64,000 nucleotides of DNA from the NCBI RefSeq assembly GCF_047496725.1, contig NC_132972.1, forward strand, positions 17,960,001 through 18,024,000. Direction: 5' to 3'. Numbering within the stretch: position 1 is the stretch's first letter; each line of letters opens with the position of its first letter. A program made the translations under genes and the position numbers. The DNA comes from Anoplolepis gracilipes (taxonomy: Eukaryota; Arthropoda; Insecta; Hymenoptera; Formicidae). Below, piece after piece: positions 56,470 through 64,000 of the stretch. The notes beneath the pieces are model-generated. The model saw only the letters and a list, made by a program, of their open reading frames with translations. It did not search any database and was not told where the DNA came from.

Positions 56470-56760
56470 TACACTCACCTGCAAAAAAAACGGGCCACCC
56501 AAATTAAGTACAAATTTTTTAACATCTTCCAATAGCGATAACTCGGCCAAAAATCATCGTATCGGGATGGGCCAAAATGCAAATAAAAGCTTAAACATTC
56601 CTTTAAATAACAAAAAAATTCAGAATTTTTTTATAATAAATATTACAAAATGGGAGACCTTAAGACGAGACCTTAAAAAATGAGGAAAAAAATTTTTTTT
56701 TTAAACTATTGCGCAGCTAAGTGGAGCCGACTGCCTGGTGCAAAACTGTATAAGTTTTGA
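56470..56760 (+). other. Possible Tc1/mariner-like element end
   Basis: CACTCACCTGCAAAAAAAAC followed by GGGCCACCC has the look of a Tc1-type terminal repeat, and the next 250 bases resemble such a leader. No transposase follows and no matching end was found. Weak. A GT-rich tract lies at 56930-56970 and an A22 run at 57079. Confidence 0.25.
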
Positions 56761-56931
56761 AGTTTATTCAATTCCTAACAAATCCATATTTTGTCCATTT
56801 TTCTACGACGATTTTTTAATGCCAATTTGTAGATCTTTCGTGAGTGCGTGCGTGTACATTATGTATGCGTGTGTCCTGCTCTTGGCGTTACCCAGGATCA
56901 ACGGCGTGCACGTAGCAGGAATCTGATCCCG

Positions 56932-56963
<32 letters not shown>

Positions 56964-57130
56964 TGTGTGGATCGCAGGTGTTACATAAGTACGGAGGTCA
57001 TCAACCAGAAAAGAAGGGGGAACGAGTGCAATTTTAAAGATTTTATTCTAGTTGGTATTCGTTACAATAGTTTATTCAAAAAAAAAAAAAAAAAAAAAAA
57101 TAATAAAAATTTAAAAAAGTGTAATATGTG

Positions 57131-57599
57131 TTACGACGCGATTTTGACGTCCTCGAAGACGCTATCTATCAGGTTGAGGAGAGCGGAATCGGACATAGAT
57201 GAAAGCTTCGATTCTAGAGAGGGGAGCGCGAAGGTGTCAAGATCTGCTGGAGAATATTCCAGAGAGGAGTCGGGTAATTTTATCATGTAGTTCGACGAAT
57301 TATCCGAGAGAATCACGGACGAGGAATCAAAAAAGGTTGGGGGAGACGACGGCGGTGAGTCATCGAATATGTCGATGACCGAAGGTGAAAGGGGTACGGG
57401 GGAATATGATGGGGAAGGAAAATCTATTTCAGGGTAATAATGCGTAGATGGGAAAAGCGTCTTCAATGGGGTGGAAGCGCGGGTACTGCGGGGAAGAAGG
57501 GGGAGAATCAAAACTGTTGTTTTCGCACACGATCGTGTCGTCCGATCTATGGTCTCGGTTGGCTCGCGAGAATCGGCGGGTCGGCGCGATTTTAGGCAT
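57131..57599 (-). pseudogene. Ser/Pro-rich ORF with promoter-like context, one frameshift
   Basis: From ATG 57599 a frame starts MPKIAPTRRFSRANRDHR and continues into SFDSPPSSPQ; before it stops, a second frame takes over (from about 57511) with THYYPEIDFPSPSYSP, IDIFDDSPPSSPPTFFDSSS and ends LLNLIDSVFEDVKIAS at 57131. The two have the same Ser/Pro/Asp style, so a one-base indel in one gene is likely. A TATA box lies upstream (57937-57928) and an AATAAA on the minus strand at about 57044 downstream. No domain recognised; low complexity. It may be a damaged host gene, or the frameshift may be an assembly error. Confidence 0.4.
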
Positions 57600-57927
57600 T
57601 TAATAAAAGAACAGGGTTAAATAAAGGGAAAAGAAACGACGGCAAAAAGAGAGAAGGAAAATAGACTTACTACTTAGGCAGATTTCGTTGTGTTTCAGCT
57701 GCTGGTCAGGTTGTGGTTTAGCTGTGGCTTTTGTTCGACGGGTGGTCGTTGTTGAGCACTGACTCTAATTGTTTTCAAGATTTAACCAGAACTTGATATG
57801 TGAAGTGAATTTTTTGGGTCAGCGAACGACCGAAATAAGTATGAGCGAGAGTAACTGTGCTGAATGACTCTAATGCTGCACTATTGACTGATTTGAATTT
57901 TGTGAGTCTGTAATGCGCGAGTCTTTC

Positions 57928-57937
57928 CTTTTTATAT
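57928..57937 (-). promoter_or_regulatory. TATA box
   Basis: Minus-strand TATAAAAAGG, about 330 bases before the ATG at 57599. A TCAGT initiator-like word occurs about 35-60 bases downstream. The leader contains a possible donor (GTAGTAAGTC, about 57670). Confidence 0.4.
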
Positions 57938-58111
57938 TAAATCTTGAGGGCGTGTTAACAATTTTGGACGGGAGTATTTTTGAGATTTTGACGTGTAAAA
58001 TGCTGTCGTTCGATGAGATCCTTCTCCTCCTTATTTTTGATTGTTGCTGATTGGTGAGCTCTGTACGGCCTCTTAGGAAATTTGGAGATTCTTCATTTGG
58101 TTGTCTCCTGG

Positions 58112-58673
58112 GATTATGCAGCTGTTTTTGTCCATTTATTTATTTAGGGGATCTCGCTATCGATCCTTTTCGGTCATTTCTTTGAACATCGATTTCAATG
58201 TTTAAAACATTTTTTCGTTCCGCGGCCCTTTTATGACTGGTCGGGCAATTATTGCTTCATCTTTATAGGAGGTAAAGACGTGAAGCCGACAGTGCGTAGC
58301 GGCATTATTTGTTTCTTTCTTAAGATTATGCAGCTGTGTTTGTCTATTTATTCATTTAGAGGATCTCACTATCGGTCCTTTCCGGTCGTTTCTTTGGACA
58401 TCGTTTTCAATGTTTAAAATATTTTTCGTCGTGCGATCCTTTTTATGATTGGTCAGGTGATTCTTACTTCATCTTTATAGGAGGTAAAGGCGTGGAGCCG
58501 ACAGTACATAGCGGCATTATTTGTTCGTTTCTTAAGATTATGCAGTTGCGTTTGTTCTGTTTCGTTGTTTTAGAGGATTTCGTTATTGATCCCTTCCGGT
58601 ATTTGTTTAGATATAGTTTTTAGTAGGTCTAAACATTATTTGATAATAACGGTTTTTTTCTATTGCGCGACCC

Positions 58674-58710
<37 letters not shown>

Positions 58711-58790
58711 TGACCGATCGGACGATTATTGTTTCATTTTCGTGGGAGGAAAAACGTGGAGCCGACAAGACGTAACACATATATGATTTT
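58112..58790. repeat. 212-bp tandem repeat, three units
   Basis: GATTATGCAGYTG begins units at 58112, 58324 and 58536, exactly 212 bases apart. Each unit also has GATCYYTTYCGGT, TTATGAYYGGTC, CATCTTTATAGGAGGTAAAG and GGAGCCGACAGT. The third unit carries a run of about 30 T (58677-58708). It lies upstream of the TATA box at 57937. Confidence 0.92.
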
Positions 58791-58799
58791 ATTTAATTA

Positions 58800-60120
58800 T
58801 CATATTATCATATATAACTATATTTGGCAAGATATGGTCAGATATTGACAAAATCCATATATGGCCAATTTTATATGGACTTTTTTTCCCGGGTATGCAA
58901 CCCATTATTCGTTATTTATACCTGTATTAAAGAATTGTCATAAGAAAATATAAATAAGCCGCCTGCAAAATGCAATTAATAAGATTGTAATTATTTATAT
59001 CAGTTTAATTTCTGATACCCCATATAAAGGATTCAAATATATTAAACTGATTCTTGAAAAATTGGATCAATTGATTATACATATATAATTAAATATATAA
59101 GTTTGATTATGTCATATTTGATTACATATAATTACATTATATTTTATTGTGTTACATTTTATTGTATATTATATTATATTTTATTTTATATCTAATGCAT
59201 ATAATCATATTTGTTTATATAAGATCATATCGCGCCATTTTTAGGATATAATTATATATAGCCAATTAGATATAATCATATATAATTACATAAGTCTATT
59301 TTTTCTCGGATATATAATATATAAAGCACGCACGCACGCATATGTTATATTGTATCAATATGCAAGTATCTTTGTGCGTCATTTTTTATTAGTAATATCG
59401 GAAATCATTGTTGAAAATGTTGCAACTTAGAATAGACTTTGACAAAAGAAATGGCATGCTAAATATCATTTTTTTTAATAACAAATGCCGTTCTTTTTAA
59501 TAACAATTACAAAAGTTATTACTCATGATAACTACAGCATTTCCGAGATATCAGCAATAAATAAAGTAATAACTTAAATAATTATCAGCAATTTTATTTT
59601 ATGGATTTCTTAATCAATTTGTCTCTTATTTTAATAATATATGTAAATTCTGTACAATCTTAAAGTAGAAAATTTTGTAGAAAATAAAACCGTAGAAACG
59701 CACATATTTTATTATACTACGGATATTACAACTTTAATTAAATATAATAGAACAGCAAATTACTAACACAAATTAAATTATTAATAAAATAGAAATACAA
59801 GATGTTAACTTCATAATCTAAAGAGACTGCAGAAATTAGACTGAACTGTACTTATTTTGTATTTACTTATCAGCAGGATGAATGCTTATAGTTAACATTG
59901 GACGCACGAGCGTCTATTACATAGAACAAACCTTGGGATGTGAATAAATAAATATTACAAATAAAAAATCCATACAAAGTTATATGAAGCATGACTTCAA
60001 CAAAATTGAATAATTTATACGTAGCGTACATCTATATACATATGTATTACATTAGTATACGATTGTCGCATTCACGCGACGATCTTTGCCACTTTAATCA
60101 CGTGGATAGTGCTTGAACTT
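58800..60120. other. AT-rich, no gene
   Basis: Contains repeated ATATAATCATAT-type words (59050-59310). Nothing else recognised. Confidence 0.6.
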
Positions 60121-60123
60121 TAA

Positions 60124-60382
60124 CCGAATATAATCCATTATACAGCCTGACTGTAATCTATTAATGGCACAAGATCAATTTCACATATTGTGCGAATATT
60201 GTCACAAATATAATTCACGTTCAACAGTTACACATGAAATATTATAGCTATAGTAGTATCTAAAAATTGTTTTTTATCATGTTTTTGTATTTATTTGCAA
60301 TGCAGTACAGTCGTACAATATGCAAAATTGGTCTTGTGCCATTAATAGATTACAGTCAGGCTGCATAATGGATTTCATTCGA
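60124..60382. repeat. Inverted repeat, about 70-bp arms
   Basis: ATTATACAGCCTGACTGTAA near 60137 pairs with TTACAGTCAGGCTGCATAAT near 60350; the arms are about 90 percent identical with a loop of about 117 bases. It lies just upstream of a PLE relic and may be another MITE. Confidence 0.8.
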
Positions 60383-60449
60383 TTAAAGATTATGAATAAT
60401 TCCAAAAAGAAATGCTAAAAATCATTACAGATATTATTAGGTAAGTAGG

Positions 60450-61430
60450 ATGCTCTTCTGTTTAGTTTCTCGATTTATATCGGATATGTTGATTATGTTG
60501 CGCTGGCAATCTTATCCTTGATGAAAGTTGATATCGGTCTAATGAACATCACCAAAAATTATAGTTTACGATGGAACAAAGGGCCGACGGAAGACTGAAT
60601 TTTCTTGATGTTTTTATTTTAAATAATGAATTTATTGAATTCAATTGGTTTCATAAGCTGACTTTTTCGGGAAGGTATCTGAATTGTGACTCTTGTTACC
60701 CTCTCTGCCACAAGAAAGGCACAATGTCCGGCTTGATTAATAGAGCTTTTTGGCTGTCGTATCCAAGATTTCATCAAAAAAATTTTGAATTTTTTAATAA
60801 ATTGACGAATAATGGATACTCGTTGTCAATAGTTTTTTACTCTAGTATCGACTTAGAACCTTATTTGTGAATAAATAATAATCGGAATGGTACTATGGAA
60901 ATACGATGTTAATTCTTCTTAAATTTTATATTATATTATTATTTTAATATTCTCCATATTTAATTCCTCCGTACTTAATTTCTCAGAATAATTCGTGTGA
61001 TCCATGATCTTAATATAAAAATGTCATACACAAACATAAATAAGCTACGTTTATTCAAGTACATACAGGATGTTTTGCCCAATTTTTCACGTAATAATGT
61101 GATGTACAAAATTTCATGTAAAGACTGCGGTGCTTCGTATGCCGGTCAGACTTTTAACAAGAATCAATGAACATAAAAATCATATTAACAAAAACACCAC
61201 ATAAAAAAATCTATTACCACAGACCACAGACTGAATAATCACAAATTTGACTGGAATAATGTATAAATTTTTTATGCAGTTCTTTCTAAACAATAGACTT
61301 GTGTTGAAAATGTTTATTAGACGCCAAAAAGATCATTTAAATCGACAAGAAGATAGAGAATGTTTTAATTATATTATGCATACACATCTATTGTTGAAAT
61401 ATGTCAAGAATTTAAGAAAGGAGAGTAGGT
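60450..61430 (+). pseudogene. Penelope-like element relic
   Basis: RLNFLDVFILNN, FNWFHKLTFSGRYLN and CHKKGTMSGLINRAFWLSYP (60571-60870) match the segment after the RT catalytic box in the other PLEs; the box itself is degraded (YVDYVAL near 60490). A GIY-YIG part follows at about 61100 (NVMYKISCKDCGASYAGQT) and is broken by stops. Most of RT is missing. It is more divergent than the other copies. A fold-back element begins at 61480. Confidence 0.8.
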
Positions 61431-61479
61431 AAAATGTGTTAATTTTTGCTCACCCTTCTCTTATTTTATATATTATTTT

Positions 61480-61833
61480 GATAAATATTTAGAATAACGG
61501 AGCCAGCTCCGATCACGTTGACCTTGACACATGTTGTCAAGGTCATGACCCTGAGTAACATCCAAAAGGTTTTAGCCGTCGTTCGTTGTTTATTTAAAAG
61601 TTATTAACAAAAAAAGTTTAGAAAATGTAGCAGTTATTTTGAATCATTTAAAGCAGTCAATCGTTAATATAATAGTTTTTTATTAAAAATTCAAAATATT
61701 TTCTACTTTAACCACAAACAGTTAAATATAATTTGATCTCTGTTTTAACCAAACCATTTTACATATTATGGGTGTATTTCTGAAAAGATGAAACAATATT
61801 TTTATACACATAATATACGCACGCACGCACGCG

Positions 61834-61866
<33 letters not shown>

Positions 61867-62071
61867 ATACGCGCGGGGGGTGTAAAGGGGGCCTTCACCC
61901 CCCTCCCTTTCCGCACCCACCCCATCCACCTCGTTTTACATGTATGTACATTGCATTGGAAAGTTGCAAATCCATTTGAACTTTGCTTTGTGTTGCAATG
62001 TACATACATGTGAAGCGAGGTGGACGGGGTGAGTACGGGAGGAGGGCCGAAGGCCCCCCTTGCACCCCCCC

Positions 62072-62102
<31 letters not shown>

Positions 62103-62307
62103 GTTATTATTATACATTTTAAAATGTTACTTTACTTTCAAGAAGAACAAAAAATTACATCACATTTTTCAAACTTTTTTTGTCAATAACTTTTTAAACA
62201 ACAAGCGACGGCTAAAATCTTTTGGATGTTATACAGGGTCATGACCCTGACAACATATGTCGAGGTCAACGCGATCGGAGTTGGCTCCGTTATTCTAAAT
62301 ATTTACC
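61480..62307. mobile_element. Fold-back MITE with 8-bp target duplication (family A)
   Basis: Ends GATAAATATTTAGAATAACG and CGTTATTCTAAATATTTACC, flanked by ATTATTTT on both sides (61472-61479 and 62308-62315). Inverted arms of about 380 bp. Near each end is the same CCTTGACA-ATGT-TGTCAAGG palindrome as in 24119-24730, followed by CATGACCCTGAGTAACATCC and GTTTTAGCCGTCG. AC/GT microsatellites and GC-rich patches lie near the centre. No protein. Confidence 0.9.
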
Positions 62308-62315
62308 ATTATTTT

Positions 62316-62900
62316 ATATATTATTTTACTACATATAATTTTTTTACAATTGTAAAATTGAAAATTTATGTATATATTATGGTCTATTAATTACAACATT
62401 ACATAAATAAATGTTCCTGTCAATATCATGATTCACATCTGTTACTATCAAGTTAAATTCTAGATAAATTACTATTTTTTTGTAAAAAATTAAATTAATA
62501 TTTATATTTTAAATTAACATTCCTATTTTATGTTTTACGCACATATGAAATTTGAATCAAAACATTTTCGCCAAAATCAACAAGTTTTTATTAATTTCAT
62601 AAATATAACAGAATTTTTGTTATAAATTGACCGATTCTTTATTGTATTTTCAATTATTTGATTTAATTTCGGAACACTTCGGTTTTATTTTTTATGGATA
62701 TAGCTAGCTATATAACTTGTTTATTACTGATATTTTAAATTATAATTCTTGAAAATAAGTTTATTAATTATATCTTCAAAAATACTCAATATGCTTTAAA
62801 ATTAGATCTAACAATTTAAAAAACATCTACATTAGAACAACTGATACCTCCTTTTATATTATTTTCATATCAGCGAAAACCTGTTAATATTTTTAATAAA
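62316..62900. other. AT-rich, no gene
   Basis: Nothing recognised; it could include the decayed 5' part of the transposase that follows. Confidence 0.5.
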
Positions 62901-63609
62901 ATGCCAAATGGAAGGAGCTATGACAAATCTGATAACGGCTGGATGACAAGAGAGAATTTTTACGAATATGTTGTTAATGTGTTTCATCCTTGGTTAATAA
63001 AAAATGAAATACCATTATCTGTCATATTGTACGTCGATGGACATGCATTGCATCTCACACAGCCATTATCTGAATTTTGTTTAAAAAATAATATTGAATT
63101 AAATTGCTCTGCATCCCAACTCGACGCATATTACCCAGCCAATGGATCAATCCATGTTTAGACCATTAAAATCAGCTTGGAAAAAACAAGTTGATATCTA
63201 TAGAAAGGAAAATAACTCATTGAATATCAATAAAGCTGACGTGGGTCATGAATTAAAGAAAGCACTGGAAACTCTGGATGTAAGAATAATTTTAACAAAT
63301 GGTTTTCAAGCTTGTGAATTATATCCTTTTTCAACAGAGGCCATTAATTATTTTAAAATTTTCAAGCGAATGAATAAACAAAAGCAGCAGACCAATGAAC
63401 AATTATGCCCTGTACAAGAATCTGATTCAAGCTATTCTTGTGCTTTAAAATATATTAAAGAAAAAAATCGAGCCTACAACTTTAGCAGCATTCCAGCTAT
63501 CGACAAAAATGAATGGTTAGGCCAAAAGGAAGATACGATTTTCTTTTATATATGGAAAGATTTAACTAAAATTGTAAGAGCTGAAGATATACATTTTCCA
63601 ACAAATTAA
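62901..63609 (+). pseudogene. Pogo/Tigger-like DDE transposase, C-terminal part
   Basis: Frame 62901-63161 has DNGWMTRENFYEYVVNVFHP and PLSVILYVDGHALHL, where the D is the second catalytic Asp of the DDE_1 family. A frameshift near 63100-63130 leads to frame 63142-63609, starting PMDQSMFRPLKSAWKKQVD, which contains the third Asp, and continues with NGFQACELYPFSTEAINYFK to a stop at 63607-63609. The DNA-binding domains and first Asp are absent or unreadable upstream. A relic of a pogo-type DNA transposon or a related jerky-type gene. Confidence 0.8.
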
Positions 63610-64000
63610 TCCAGAATCAACGACATAATCTACAGTTGATGTGCGAAGATGTAAAGAAAACGTTATAGATGTTCCAATGAATATAAACTTCAATATAAAC
63701 ACGATTACAACAGAGCAACCTTTAAACGTATATAATAATATTTTGTAACTATATTATATTTCTAAATTATATTTTGTAATATTTGTATCATGTTACTAAA
63801 ATTGATTTTTTATGTGTTATGAGTGAGTTTCTATACTAAAAATTAAAAATTTCAGTCTTTAAAAATTAAAATTTCTTTAAAAATTATAATTTTTATAAGT
63901 TGTATATAACTTTATTGTTTTGATAAAAAATTTATATATTTATATTAATTTTACAATTATATCCCAGGCAGCATGCTAATGTTCGCTGAATGTTCGTTTT
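63610..64000. other. AT-rich to window end
   Basis: No gene. The last 30 bases contain GTTCGCTGAATGTTCG, similar in style to the 86-bp repeat at 7785-8047 but too short to judge. Confidence 0.5.

Noticed and set aside
57480..57560. A mini-intron resolving the frameshift (acceptor-like CCCCGCAG)
   Set aside because: It would need an intron of about 40 bases, shorter than the other introns here, without a good donor.
61722..62244. ORFs with RARAR/HTHTHT or VCVCVC runs
   Set aside because: Translation of AC/GT microsatellites inside the fold-back element.

Overview
This is eukaryotic, AT-rich, repeat-laden DNA. It looks like an insect genome and most likely an ant or other hymenopteran: short GT-AG introns of 67-92 bp in one gene, an insect-type acyl-CoA desaturase, Penelope-like elements, Ty3/Gypsy, R1-like LINE, PIF/Harbinger and mariner-type elements, and several protein families I associate from memory with ant genomes. 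No rRNA, tRNA gene or CRISPR array is seen. Only two loci read as intact spliced genes: a five-exon acyl-CoA desaturase (50981-54102, 359 aa) and a four-exon 142-aa gene of unknown function (8470-9129).

Layout. 1-4777: the 5' part of a minus-strand Ty3/Gypsy element (LTR, tRNA-Leu-type primer site, gag, protease, RT/RNase H). 4857-7592: tightly packed virus-like genes that I tentatively relate to Polinton/Maverick-type virion modules. 7785-8047: an 86-bp tandem repeat. 8470-9129: the small spliced gene. 9525-14776: a nearly perfect 5.25-kb palindrome made of two head-to-head Penelope-like elements (PLEs). 15.1-15.7 kb: GC-rich minisatellite. 16.6-21.9 kb: two more decayed PLEs with hammerhead-like motifs. 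22.7-24.8 kb: two fold-back elements in and beside a Gypsy integrase relic. 26.2-33.9 kb: LINE ORF2 debris, then an ORF1-only LINE copy inserted in an internally deleted Gypsy element. 36.4-39.3 kb: a decayed YqaJ-nuclease/Ulp1-protease gene split by a fold-back element with TTA target duplication. 41206-46595: a PIF/Harbinger transposon with transposase and Myb-like gene, carrying a solo LTR. 46.6-47.7 kb: a truncated mariner-like element. 49.6-50.8 kb: PLE 3' ends. 50.9-54.1 kb: the desaturase. 57.1-58.8 kb: a possible TATA-driven Ser/Pro-rich gene and a 212-bp tandem repeat. 60.4-63.6 kb: PLE relic, fold-back element and pogo-like transposase relic.

The window is a nest of insertions, and several insertion orders can be read from target duplications (GTAAAAAT, ATTATTTT, TTA, AAAC, TTGTACCCA). 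PLEs dominate: at least six copies or tails, several in inverted arrangements, and most 3' tails carry a hammerhead-like motif. Family calls come from motif recognition without database searches. Gene and intron phases of the two intact genes were checked base by base.
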